A DNA stretch of 64,000 bases from Ephydatia muelleri (lineage: Eukaryota; Porifera; Demospongiae; Spongillida; Spongillidae). Location of the stretch: NCBI GenBank assembly GCA_013339895.1, contig JABACO010000008.1, positions 4,166,244 through 4,230,243 of the forward strand, given 5' to 3'. The notes beneath the pieces are model-generated. The model saw nothing but the letters and a program-made list of their open reading frames with translations. It ran no database searches and was not told where the DNA came from. Of the stretch, positions 11,641-24,719 are shown piece by piece. The number at the start of each line of letters is the position of its first letter. Positions within the stretch are counted from its first letter, which is position 1. A program made the translations under genes and the position numbers.

Positions 11641-12336
11641 CACCTCACTGATTCGTCAGCTATATAGTGATCAAAATCAACAATCCAATTTCTCTTTCGT
11701 TGGGAACGGCTCCATTAGTACTGTCTCCACAGATAGCCCAGTAGTCCAACTTTCCTTTCCTCCTATTTCGTTGGGAACTCAACCAAGTTGCCTATTTTTG
11801 TTTCCTTTGCTCGATCGTACGTCGTTACCTCCATTAATGACCAACACGTGCAAAACTTAAAACCGAGCATGCGCAGATAATGATATCAAAATTAATTACT
11901 CAAATAGGCCTACAGGCTACACCCGCTAGAAATAGTCACAGATGTAGGTATCAGAAGTTTACAATGATTATAGGGATCCAATAACTTACCTGTGAGTTCG
12001 AAATAGTACGCGACTCGGTCGAGGTAATTATAGTAGCCTCACTCATATGCGTTTTCATGGGTGTGGTTAAAACGGCCTATATTCCTATTTATTGCGCACT
12101 ATCGTAATTTACGGGCTAAAGTGCGATATGGGTGCGGTACGCACCCGATACTTAGCCCCATCTGCACACTGCACTGGACATTGACATATCTAGGTACGAG
12201 TATGTATATCGGTCCGCACACTGGATATGTATCTGCATACCATTACTGCATATACGGTACTATGTCACGCAGTGTGGGACAGTGAAATTGCGCTTCGCTA
12301 TATATATTAAAAATAACAATAATATATTGTATGGAA
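11641..12336. other. Possible upstream part of the small gene; otherwise nothing seen
   Basis: An ATG on the minus strand near 11838 gives a short reading of 23 codons and stops. CATGCGCAGA and CACGTG words lie near 11840-11875. Nothing firmer. Confidence 0.3.
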
Positions 12337-13233
12337 TGGGTCTTGTGGATTATATTTTATAACATAACATTTAAATCGATATATCTTCCGAAATATTAAC
12401 GTTATCGGGTTCCTATTTTTAACACAACATACCACACCATTACTACATGTATATGTGAAAATCCATTTTGGTGTCTTACACATGCGGGGTACCGACGTTA
12501 CAAGGTCCGATACCCCGTAGGGTTCAAGACGGCCACATCTTCAGGTAGGAGTGTCCAAATCGATTCAAAATAGTTACCTACAGTAGAAGGGTCACAGGAA
12601 AAAAAACGCGTAGAATCACTTTGGAATCATTACGTGATTGAACAGTAAAAATCACACGCGTTTGATTTTATTGTTCAATCACACAATGATTTTACAGACG
12701 ATTTAAAATCCTTTATAAAATCAAAACTTTGATTCGACCCATTTTTTTCCTGTGGGTCCTACCGCTATTGATTTGTTCTGTTCGTTAATTTTATCCGTTA
12801 TGGAGATACAAGTGTGCAAAGTAATTGCATATTTCCCGAGCGTTACGCGCCATTAACGTATTTGGCTTCGTAATACGTTAATGGCGCGTAACGCCCGGGA
12901 ATATGCCATTTCTTTGCACACTTGTATCTCCATAACGGATAAAACAAAAATTAACGAACAGAACAAAATCAATACCTATAGGACCCTTCTACTGTAGGTA
13001 CCTATTTTGAACCGATTTGGACACTCCTACCTGAAGATGTGGCCGTCTTGAACCCTACGGGGTATCGGACCTTGTGACGCCAGTACCCCGCATGTGTAAG
13101 ACACCAAAATGGATTTTCACATATAGTAATGGTGTGTTGTATCGTGTTAAAAATAGAAACCCGATAGTGTTAATATTTCGGAAGATATAATCGATTTACA
13201 TTTTATGTTATATAATAAAATCCACAAGACCCA
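12337..13233. mobile_element. Long foldback (inverted-repeat) element 1
   Basis: The two halves are near-perfect reverse complements around an axis at about 12867. The centre is CGTTACGCGCCATTAACGTA (12841-12860), a 13-nt loop and its inverse (12874-12893). Matching landmarks include TGGGTCTTGTGGATT/AATCCACAAGACCCA at the outer ends, GTGTCTTACACATGCGGGGT, GATACCCCGTAGGGTTCAAG and TTATCCGTTATGGAGATACA. The left arm is longer only because of the 160-bp insertion at 12594. No ORF is conserved in the arms. Its inner blocks are shared with the element at 22681. Confidence 0.9.
12594..12753. mobile_element. 160-bp MITE nested in the left arm of the foldback element
   Basis: The ends are ACAGGAAAAAAA and TTTTTTTCCTGT, an inverted repeat continuing imperfectly with GATTC/GAATC. 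The 5-bp GGGTC is duplicated on both sides (12589-12593, 12754-12758). The right arm of the foldback lacks the insertion and reads straight through AGGACCCTTCTACTG, giving the empty site. Superfamily uncertain. Confidence 0.85.
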
Positions 13234-13261
13234 TTTTTGTATAGGACGTTCCATATATATA

Positions 13262-13445
13262 TTTAGAAGTCTGAAATGTCCTCTACACATTGCTTCTTAC
13301 GCACTGAGAATCGGAGTATCTTTCATGGAGTTCTAAGGTTCTGAATTTTTAATTTCTATGCAGGCCCGCTTTACATTTCTATTGCACGTACTGGAAATTT
13401 TATGCTGCATGCGTTAGGTCGCTTTTCGCGGAAACGATCCCAATT
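13262..13445 (+). repeat. Dispersed repeat family A, copy 3
   Basis: Ordered match to 10270-10452 (ATGTCCTCTAC, TCTTACGCACTGA, TTTCATGGAGTT, GTTAGGTCGCTTTTCGCGGA, AACGATCCC). It lies between the foldback element and the hAT element. Confidence 0.6.
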
Positions 13446-13500
13446 ATTAAACAATCATAATATACAATCTGAATTAGATTCTATGATGATGCGTCATCAT

Positions 13501-14666
13501 TAGGGTGTGTAACCTCCCCTGCATAATGAAAATCGATTTTTCCGAATACTTTTAAAACACTAATCGATTTTTCAGGTTTTTGTGGATCTGAAAATCGATT
13601 TTTCCGAATAGTTTAAAAAACAAAATCGATTTTTCCGAATAGGTTTTGCCAAATTTCCTGCCGAATACCTAGGTTATTCAGGTTATGGTGCTTGTGGAGT
13701 GCACACTGAGAAGATAATTTATGTCTGCACAGAAATCCACCTGGTCTCGCACCAAACTAGAGCTGTGCATGTCAGTTGAAACACAGAGACACAAAGGTTA
13801 CAGTAGCATGCATGTGTTTAGTTTAATAAATTGTATGTCTTTACCATGCACTTGTACATATCCATAGTAATGTAAACCTAACCATCCAACACTAACCACG
13901 GAGACCAGACATCACCATTAAAAACTCACCCCACATCACCTACAATCATGTACTCCACTTACAATCATCCCACAACACTCCATTCCCGTTCTCGCTAAAG
14001 GCATATGAAATTTCCCATAAGTACGATTGCGTAATGCTCTCTAATTCCTCCACATACTTAAACAGAGCGCGCATACTTACTTGAGAAGCAGTCATTCTGT
14101 TTCACTCGCTAGCGCAATACTCACTTCGTACCACTGTACAATAAAACAATGCAATACTAGTACTGGTACATAAATTTATTGCTACTACATACAACCACAA
14201 CTCGTGGCATATACTAATGAACTTAGTTACTTACTTGAAGACGACGATAACAGCACTGAGCTAGTACACGCTGTATATTTTGTATCCCCAATTGATGCAC
14301 ATTAAATATTTTGTATTATATTACTATCTATTTATTCAAATATTGATTGCTTCCGATGTCGTTATGTATGTATAAATAGTAAAAACAACAGTGACGTAGT
14401 TATGTCTATAACTCTAATTATGAAGTACTCAATTGAAAATCATATCCGGATATCGGCATAAAAAGATATTCGAATAATGGGCGAATTGTTGATGCTGACG
14501 ACGAATACCTAAGTACCTCCGAATGGAGAAACATAAACCGGTTATTTCGAATAGATAAAATTCACTAATCGATTTTTCCGAGTAATGCTAAGTTGCTATT
14601 CGAACGGATAGGTTTTTGCGAATATCCGAATAACCCGAATAACCTGATAACCGGTTACACACCCTA
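13501..14666. mobile_element. Non-autonomous hAT element with perfect 8-bp target duplication
   Basis: TAGGGTGTGTAACC at 13501 and its inverse GGTTACACACCCTA ending at 14666 form the termini. GTCATCAT is duplicated exactly on both sides (13493-13500 and 14667-14674), the 8 bp expected for hAT. AAATCGATTTTTCCGAAT-like words repeat near the left end (about 13529, 13561, 13592, 13622), and a copy lies near the right end (about 14570), resembling hAT subterminal transposase-binding repeats. No transposase ORF is present, so it would need a helper. Confidence 0.9.
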
Positions 14667-14674
14667 GTCATCAT

Positions 14675-15080
14675 CCTTTTTGCGGAAATGATCCCATGTA
14701 GTTATTGTAGACTGCATAAGAAATAAATCCATCTACCCTTAATACACATAGGTATCAATATAATTATGGACTAAAAACACTTGGACGCACTATCAACGCA
14801 TCGTTTATATCATGGATATTATTTGTAAACCTATATGACACGATTACAATTAATCGCTATTTCCTTATACTAATTTATGGCTCATGACTATTTTTATGAA
14901 ATAATTTATATCAAGGTGTTTTAGTTATATGTGAAGACACATCAAAAAACAATTCTGAGAAGATCAGCTCCTATATTTATCATACAGTATAGAAAAATGA
15001 AACTAATTGACCTCCCTATGGATATGCTGTACTACGAATAAACGTTTTTATGTACAAATTGAAGCCTGAAATTGTTCATT
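14675..15080. other. 3' flank of the ankyrin-Roc-COR-death gene
   Basis: AT-rich DNA after the stop codon on the minus strand. No exact AATAAA was seen close behind the stop on that strand. Confidence 0.4.
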
Positions 15081-15394
15081 CTATGAGCACAATGCATCTT
15101 GAAGCTCATCTGCCAAATTGTGAAGGTCAGCATCTTGAAGTACTGGAACAAGTGCATCCCAAGTTATTGGCTTAAGACCATCTCCTCGAATCCACATCTG
15201 GAATATTTCAGTGGTGATGTGCTCTGGATTATAATGGTGTTGAATCTCCAGCGACTTAATCATATTTAGATTTTCATCATCGAGAAGCCATATACCAAGA
15301 TTGCGATACATGGAACTGCATTTTCTAATGACATTAATATGTTTTCCCTTTGAAGGAAATTTCAGTAGGAGCTTCACAGAAGGCCGATCTGTTC
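15081..15394 (-). CDS. Last exon: death domain and stop
   Basis: The acceptor is CTCTCTTTTTCCCCTAG and the exon ends at TAG (15081-15083). The 103 residues include [40 protein letters not shown] and [17 protein letters not shown]. This is the death-domain pattern: a Leu-Gly/Trp helix, Ile-rich helix 2-3, the M-W of helix 4-5, TW-x(2)-L, and a final L-A-x(2)-L helix. Death domains pair with other death-fold domains in apoptosis and innate signalling. It joins the Roc-COR exon across a 122-bp intron with the phase preserved. Confidence 0.8.
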
Positions 15395-18300
15395 CTAGGG
15401 GAAAAAGAGAGAAAGGATAAGGAAAAAGGAGGATAAGCAGTAATGAATAAAATACTTCAGAAATCCGATATAAATGCACTTTTTAAAATATAGGCCATTT
15501 TAATATTCAAACGTACCATGAATTGTGATATGCTTCGGGTGCTTTTGTATTAATTCTTCTTTAAGCCAGAAAATGTGCTGGTCTGTCATATCCATATCGC
15601 TATTACAGTGGATGCATGCTGCTATATTCCTATCTTCCTTATATGGTACAGCTGCATGTCTACACAACTGATTGGAGCATATAAAACCATCATTTACATC
15701 CTTCAAACCATTGTAAAGGAGTATCTTAGCACATCTTCTTACACCATCATGAATCAGCTGTCTAATTTTAGGACATACTTTGGTGTAGTCACCGGTTTCA
15801 AGATGCACTTCAATGTACAGTATTGAATCAATGATGGTGAACTGTGCAGGAAAATCTCTGTGCTTAAAACGAACACAATCTTTGTAAAGACACTCTGGGA
15901 CATCGTCCTTTATCACAACACGACATTTGTGCTGCAAGAATGCTACCAAACAACTGAATAACCCATATGGTACACATCCCTTAGGGAAACAGATTAGGAG
16001 TGGTTCAACCAATTCATTTTCACCACATACCCACTTATCAAGCTTAGGATTTAAAAGGGCTGGCATAAGATAGTCATCACCATTGCTATTGTCATCATTG
16101 CTCAAGCGGACCATGATGAAGAGATGACACATCAGTGTGATGAAATGCTCAATTGTAAAAGCATGGCCAATAAAATGCTTTTCAAAATGCTTGTGTGCAA
16201 GAAATTCACGGCTGACAATCGCATGGTTTTTAAATTTGGAGCGCCAAATGCTTTTAATACCTGCAACACCTAATGCAGCAAGGTTATGCTTACATTCAAC
16301 TAGATCTGTGATGATCTTTAGAATGACCTGTGGATCCGAGATCACTACATCTCTAAGCTCTGGTACTTTATGGTACCACAGAAAGAGATTATATTTGACC
16401 ATGTGCTTCAGAGCTGCTTCCAAGCCTAGCTCATCTATACCTAACCTCTGTGCTAGCTCAAGACACTTACTCAGGCTTAAAACACCCCGCACAGCAGACC
16501 TGGTTATCTGCATTTCCAAAACAAACCACTTCATGGGAAGAAGAGGAGAGGAAGCATCTTTACTGCAATGACCCACAATTGCTTGTCTAAGATGATTTGC
16601 AACACCTTGGTCAATCGAATCTGGTTCAATCCCATTAACGTCCCAAATTACCTCACTCTCATTTTTTTCCACTAGGCTGCATTCTGGTGGTACAATTTGT
16701 CTAATTATTATATCCTTGTCTTTCTTCTTCTCCAAACATTCATTCTCCTTATCTCTGTGTGTGCCCACTACAAATACCTGAGGGTGGACATCTCCAGTAT
16801 ATGTGGCCCTCACACACTGATGTAGAACTTGATTGTGTGAGGATGGGGACTGGTACGGTTCCCCCAAGGGTTTGCAGTCTTGCCCATAGAAATAGATCAT
16901 AGGATGGTGGTCTAAGGGTTCTGAGAGATTTACAGCATAAAGGATTGCAGACAAATCTTGAACGAATGCCGGTAGGAGCTCAAGAAACTGAGGTTGACCA
17001 CCACTATCAATGAAGTGAACCAATTTCACATTCAGTTCTTTCCAATCTGATATTTTGCTTTTGAAAACCTCAATCATAAGACTAATTATCTCCTGAATGG
17101 CTGGGTCGAGGGGATGTTCATTCTCTAAGGCTATTGTCTTTACATGCAAATTGTTGGGGAGAGATGTTGTGGGCACATGATGGCTATGGGATTCTGTGCT
17201 GTCAAGCACAAATTCATTTATTGATACTTGTGGCATTTTTGGAGCTGGAGGAGGTGTGGCAGGAGGTGAAGCATTCACCTGGTAGGCACTTGCAATGACT
17301 TTCATTAGTTTGGTTTCATCCAACACCTCCCACATTCCTGTATCTCCCTCAACAACACTAGCTAGTATGGAGTTGACTGAGCCCACCAAAACCTGGATGG
17401 GATTATCAGCCAGTCCTGTGCTGACTCGACCAATTGGTCCATCTATATTCTGGGGTAGGTGTAGCAGGAGCCTCTTCAGGCATGTCTTCCCTACACCTGC
17501 TATTCCAAGTACAAGAACTTTGATAATAGACAGTTTCACTGAACCAAACTTCATGGCTTCTTCATACAACTGCTTTGCCACTGTAAGGAAAATTACAAAT
17601 TAATAAAATGGCCAATGTGTATGACAGCATAGCAATATGGAAAATGACACATTGCTGGCAATTTGCGCTATATTTATATGCATCAATCATGGCCCTGTAA
17701 ATCACTCAAGCTTACCAATATGCATGGATTGTCACAGAAACATGTATTTAGGAGCGTTCCCACTAGCCACAAATATTTTAATTCTTACCGTATTTAAAAT
17801 TGCAATTGAATGCATATAATGCAAATGTAACTCAATCATTTTAAAGTGGAGCTGATATGATGATGACGAGATCAATATCATTATATTTGCTCCAATTTGC
17901 TGCAGTACTTGCAAACGTTTTAGGTGTTTTCCTTCTAAAATATGATTGAACAGAAGCTTTTAAGCTACCTTGTATTCATTAATTACTTTTTAGTACACCA
18001 CCGTGCATCTCAACTTAGACAACTTATGATGCAGCTAGCTGTTGTTGTTCCTTGAATCACCATATAGATCAAGCATAGAAGCCAAAGTACATGTAATGTT
18101 GATTCAATGCTATGTTAATTTGAACCGAAAAATGATGCATAATGATGATAATAATCTTCTAATGGTTTATTATAAAGGAAACAACTAATAGATAGAAATC
18201 TAAATCATTGCCTGATTTAGATGTACAATAGCACCTGAGTTGTTTGATGTGTAGCAGTGGAAATGTGTAGGGTAATTCCATGACTAATCAACAAGCTTTG

Positions 18301-21300
18301 TGCCACCATGGCTTTGGATTGGGGTGATTATTATTTTATGAATTAGTCCTACACTGATATTTTATTTGAGGGTCAGCCACATTGTGACAGATATTTGGCA
18401 GTGATATATCATATCTCATTGTGTCTAACTGCCTATTGTATAGGCCATTGCATGGTCAATTGAGAACACAGAGCCACAAATGCATGAGTGTGGAACACCA
18501 GCCATATCGAATGTGTTAAACATCTCTAAATTCTCCTTTGTCTAGGAAATAGCAATTTTCATCGATGGGCATTGTTTTTAACCAGAAAGATGTTCATTTA
18601 TCTTGAGCAAGTGTGATTTGTCTATTCTATGCTATTTTTCTCCATAGTACTTTCACTTGCAATCAAAAACACAGGTTGCACAAGATGAAATCCATTGTCG
18701 ATATTAATTATGTTACCCCAGGCCAGAAAAAGGTGATGCAAAGACTCAAAGGTAATGCAAAAGTTCAAAACTTTGGTAACCCATAACTGTTGAGCTGCAT
18801 GATCTGATTTATTAATTTTATGGTTCTACAACCCTTATCGGGTGAGCCCACCATCATTCTGATGTGTCTAATGAGCTCGTCTTGGCATCAAGGCATGCTG
18901 TGCTTGAAGCACAACTCAGGATGCCTTGTTTGATGTTAGGATTTATGACAAAAATGGTGAAGTGATTTGTATAAATTCACAGCAATATAGTAGGCCACGT
19001 GAGATAAATCAGAGTAGAATGTATGTAAATATATACTTTTATCACTGTGCTCAGTTCTGGACCCTTAGTGACCATAAACCATTCATTAAATCCACTAGAA
19101 CACATAAAATACTTGGTGCACATGACTGTCGTTGGTTGAGCTAATTTGATATACTGTATTCGTGCTGACATCTTGTACTGTAATTCTACAGTGTATTTGC
19201 AATATGAAATTAATAGACTGTACTGTACACATAATTATAAATTTCACAGTGATGTGTATAAAACTAAACACTAACAATGAAAATAATTTAGCTTTGCATG
19301 AAACAAAGTACAGAATTTGGGTTGTAATTTAGACAAGGAAACAATACTCCAAAATACATGTAATTATTGTTCGATAGATACTGTACATGTACAATATCCA
19401 CACGGTATGTTCAACATACCTGTTGCTTGTGTTTCATCATCCAAAACAATTTCATCATCATCCAGGTCATCAGATTCTGATTGAAAACCATCAAAGGTGA
19501 CTTCAAAAGCAGTATCGACATGGCATATCCAACGTACCTGGTGGTGGTGTTTCATCATTCAAAACAATTTGGTCATCATCCAGGTCATCAGATTCTGATT
19601 GAAAATCATCAAAATTGATCCCAAAAGCAGTATCATTGTTCGTAGTGTCCTCTATGTCTCTGGCCTGTGCAAAGAATAATGTTAAATTGGCAAACATTTG
19701 AAAGGATACTCACCGCTTTATCTGAATCTGAAAGAGAGAGAACATGGGATATAAAACTACCTTTCCAAAATGCAGGTACAATTACACTTTAGTACATGAC
19801 AAACCCTTATAATGACTGACACTAATTGCACTGAATTAGTTCCTATTGACATGAGGTAGTACTGCTATAGAAACGATGACACTGAGTGAGTAATGGAAAC
19901 ATTCTAACAATCAGAGTAAAGTACATGTACATGTATATCATTTGTATCAGCAGTTGAAAATCTCAAGTTTACAGTAAGAATACCTGCACAACAAACAGTT
20001 AATAAATTAAAGCATACATTAAGTATGAGAAATCAAAAGGAAACTATTTTATATTACAGACCTATTCATCCCTTCAACATTTAATTACAGCATTAATTCC
20101 ATAACAATGTCATCAGACTAGAGAGTAGCAAATGGTAAAAAATAAAATTCGACATCATGTATTGCATAGTTATAGAATTGATTATACAGGTACATGTACA
20201 TCCTGGATTCTAACTTACCTAGACTCCATGCTAAAGAAGTCAATTCTTGTGCAACTGCAGTTCTACCCTGCATGACTGCAAAGTAGCTAGGAGCAACACT
20301 ACCCTAAAAACATGTGGAGTGGTGTGATTGTTATACTGATTATATACTATTGTCAATCAAAGTAGCATGCTATTCCCACTACAATGCTATAGCAGAGAAT
20401 TATCATGCTTTTAGGAAAGTATTATAATTCAATTGTGGAAACTCTCATAAGTATTGGAGTGTAACTGATGTTTGGACATAAATAAATACACATCCATTTT
20501 GCTTCATCATGTTCACATGAGGTTTGAGGAGTTCTACAACTGTACATAGATGTACATGCAGTGAATTTAATTGTATTGAAATATAGAACAATCTATGTCC
20601 ACAACAGAATTAGAGAAAAATGCTAATTTATTCAATTCACTTACTGTAGTTCAGTGAAATAAAACCTGCTTCTTCAAATGACTGAACTTCAGATTGAAAC
20701 TAGGAATAGCTACATGTATGTTAGTTGTAGCATACTGGTTTAAAAATAAATAGAACAATCCATGTTCACACCAGAATTAAGGAATATGCACATTATTTAC
20801 TGCAGTTAAGCTTAGTGACATAAAACCTGCTTCTTCATTTGACGAAACTTCAAATTGTAACTATGCAGTGAACAATAGTTCTGTTAGTTGTAGCTAGGTA
20901 AACCAGTGTAGAAGCAAATAACGCTACTACCAATATTATTTAATTAACAATGATGAACTTGCCTTATGATCTGAAGTGGTGATTAATTTCATATCATTCA
21001 ACCGTACAGATGTGGCATAATTCAAAATCATTAATAAGTTGAAGTATTCTCAAATATGGAACTATCACGATTTTTGCACAATTTTTAACTAAATAGTACC
21101 TACCTCTTGCACTAAACACAATTTGAATATTCAGCCTCATACGGTGTTCCTACATTTCTATGCAATGGTCTGAGTTCGATAATTGTTGGAGCCTTGACAG
21201 ATTTTAAATTAAGTTTTTGGGCTTTTCATGTCACTGGTCTGTTATGTAGCATGCATGGAAGGGCTAGCCTATAGTCTTTGGGATGGCTCCGTATCGATTC

Positions 21301-24300
21301 AAACCTTCTGGGCACTTGTCGGTATCGTGAACTGATGACAACAGTAGAGACAGTGAGGAACCACAAGGCAGTATTGGTAATACTTCCTGGTGCCTGTGTG
21401 GCATATGCAGCGGTCTACTCAGTGAGCCAGAGTGTCTACATGCATGTTGCATATTAGCTGGCGACACGCTTTTTACAATGAAGGCCTGAATCCATTCCGA
21501 ATTCATGGGTTCATGCCTTCAGTAGCTTGTTCTTTGCATAGTGCATGTGAATAGATCTACCACCCAATTAGCGCCCATCCGGAACAGGGGAAAAGGGTAC
21601 ATGTATCTGTAAACCTATACACTATTTCTTAGCTCCTATCATCATGCAGCATACCATGAGTTCATCTACATACAAAAACGTGCAAGAAGAATGGTGCAGA
21701 CTAGCCCCATCCCTGGACTAATGGTGAAACTTTAATGCAGACCACAGATATCATAAGACCCACCACAATTTATTATACCCTGCTTGGCATATCTGAATGC
21801 TTAAAACTCTTGTTTTGTGTACAACAGTAGATGGTGTGTAAAATTCACTTTGTTGTTCTGCGTGAATGTCTCTTCTTTATTGCCACTGATAAGCTTTTAC
21901 CCTCACCTCATCTTTTGCATTTAAATCAGCACCAGCAGCAATCAAAACTCTTGCAGTCTCAACATTACCAGCCACATGGAGTGCAGTACGTCCATGCTGT
22001 AGATTGTTATTACACACAATGAATGATTGTGTCTCACAACACAACATGAATAAACTGTTACAACTGATCAGGAAAGTAAAGAGATGATCGTTCAAGTAAT
22101 TCCAGCTTACACACTATCATATAAATAATAGTTTTATTGCACATAACAAAATACACAAATTTGGCTAATTAAGTGCAAATTGCAATATTGCACTACACAC
22201 TGCTGAATAAGCATTATAGTGTTCCACATTTTTGCTTGTCATTTTCAGACAGCAACTGGGTTGAACTTGATGAATTATCTCCAATTGACTTACACGTACA
22301 TTCATGTGATCATAACATTGGCACAATCGACCTGTAAACTTTTTTTTTCGTAAACCAACAACTAAGATTTTGCCTGATCATGCTCTTGTTCTTCAAGTTT
22401 GTTTCCACAACTGTGATATGCCCACATTGATTGCAGATAGATTATCCCATGACCAACAAGTACATGTATTAGTACAGGTATGCCTTTGTATACTGAGTAC
22501 AGTGATACATGTTACCTTGCTAGTACTGTACATGTGAAGTGATATGTTTGAACCACACAATAGTGCACCATTCAAGCAAGGCTTTTATTCTCAAATGGAT
22601 GTTAATCAGCATGCATGTAGGGCAGGGTAACTCCTTTCTACCACAGTGTACCACTTAATTGATAGTTAACGTTGCTACTAATATATGGGTCAGTTTCCGA
22701 GAAAATGAAAAGTGGCTATATATATAAAAAGTTATAAAAATGCTTCACGTTTGAATCGCTAAAACTCCGTAAAGCTTTAAGCTATCAACTTCCTATTTCG
22801 AACACTTTGTGCCACACCCCTTCTCTCTACGTTGGTGTCTTACCCTTGCTCCTTGCTGACGTTACAAGGCACAGTACCCCGAGGGGTTCAAAATCCAGGT
22901 AGCTCCCTGCAGGAATGTCCAAATCACTTCAAAATCGATATGCACGTAAAGGAGTCCTGTCACTGTTTAGTTCTGCAGATCGTTGATATTTACCTTATCC
23001 GTTATGGAGACACAGCAATGCAAAGTAAAGTCCACGTTTCCCGCTCGAATCGCGCCTTTCTCAGTCCCACTCGGGAGAATGGAAGCGGTTCAAGGACTGA
23101 GAAAGGCGCAATTCGAGCGGGAAACGTGGACTTACTTATCTCCATAACGGAAGAGGTAAAAATCAACGATCTGCAGAAATCAATTTTGACAGGACTCCTT
23201 TACGTGCATATCGATTTTGAAGTGATTTGGACATTCCTGCAGGGAACTACCTGGATTTTGAACCCCTCGGGGTACTGTGCCTTGTAACGTCGGCAAGGAG
23301 CAAGGGTAAGACACCCAAATATATTTTCGTAGAGCGAAGTGGTGTGGCACGAAGTGTTCGAAATAGGAAGTTGATTGCTTAAACCTTTATGGAGTTTTAG
23401 CGATTCAAACGTGAAGCATTTGTATAACTTTTTATATATATAGCCACTTTTCATTTTCTCGGAAACTGACCAACTGACCCATATATATATATTGCTGTAG
23501 TAATAGGCAGCAGAAAGGAAACACAAAATATGAAACTCTCCTTCCCAGGACCTCAATCATACGTAGTACATGTAAATGTACATGGAAAACCACTTACAAT
23601 ATCACGTGAATCCACATCTGCACCTTCATTAAGAAGCTTCTTAACAATAGATGTGTCCCCACCTCCACTTGCAGCTCTCAACAAAGCCCCTTGTGACTTG
23701 CATTCCAACAATTCAACTAGATTTGAGTGGTGGTGAATTCTTGCAAGGTCCACTGCGGTGTGTCCATTCTGCATTATTACATGTACAGCATTCAGAAAAT
23801 AAACGTCATAAACTTATCAATATCTTAAGAAAGGGTGTGCTCGTCATGTACATGTACACATTGTACTGTAATTTGCCCACAGAGGAGGAAGCACATGCAC
23901 AGGTACATGTACATGTATGGCACAATTACATGCAGCTCAGAAAAATAGTACTTTTCCATGCAAGCAACATCACATAATAATAAACGCAAGACATAATTCA
24001 GGTTTTGTTTCAGCATGGTATAAATTAATTCGAATGCAGGCATTATTCATTTATGTTCATTCGTTCATCCAAAATGGCAAATCTGATTCAATCATGTTTT
24101 GATTTTGCACTGCACTATTCACATCTGACTATCACAATTTAAAGGGCATAGCAATAATCAGCACATTAGCAATGATGAAACCTACACGTACATGTATATC
24201 TCAAGTACCGACTCCAACTACAGATGGTCATCATATGCACATCAGCATAATGCATATAGCCTACAGAATATTACCAGGGTACACATCCTTAATGTATATC

Positions 24301-24687
24301 AATAACAGTATATTTGTCAAATGTTAGTGCCACCTATTTCCCAGCTGTCTGGTGTTAACTTAATACCATTACAAGTATGAATAATATTTAATTACATAAT
24401 TACATACATACATACATACATACATACATGCATGCATGCATGCATGCATGCATGCATGCATGCATGCATGCATGCATGCATGCATGCATACATACATACA
24501 TACATACATACATACATACATACATACATACATACATACATACATACATACATACATACATACATACATACATACATACATACATACATACATACATACA
24601 TACATACATACATACATACATACATACATACATACATACATACATACATACATACATACATACCCTGACACACTAGTATATATACAA

Positions 24688-24719
<32 letters not shown>

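Noticed and set aside
22832..23287. 151-codon ORF in the second foldback element
   Set aside because: It spans the palindrome axis, and the other strand has a mirror ORF; not conserved in element 1.
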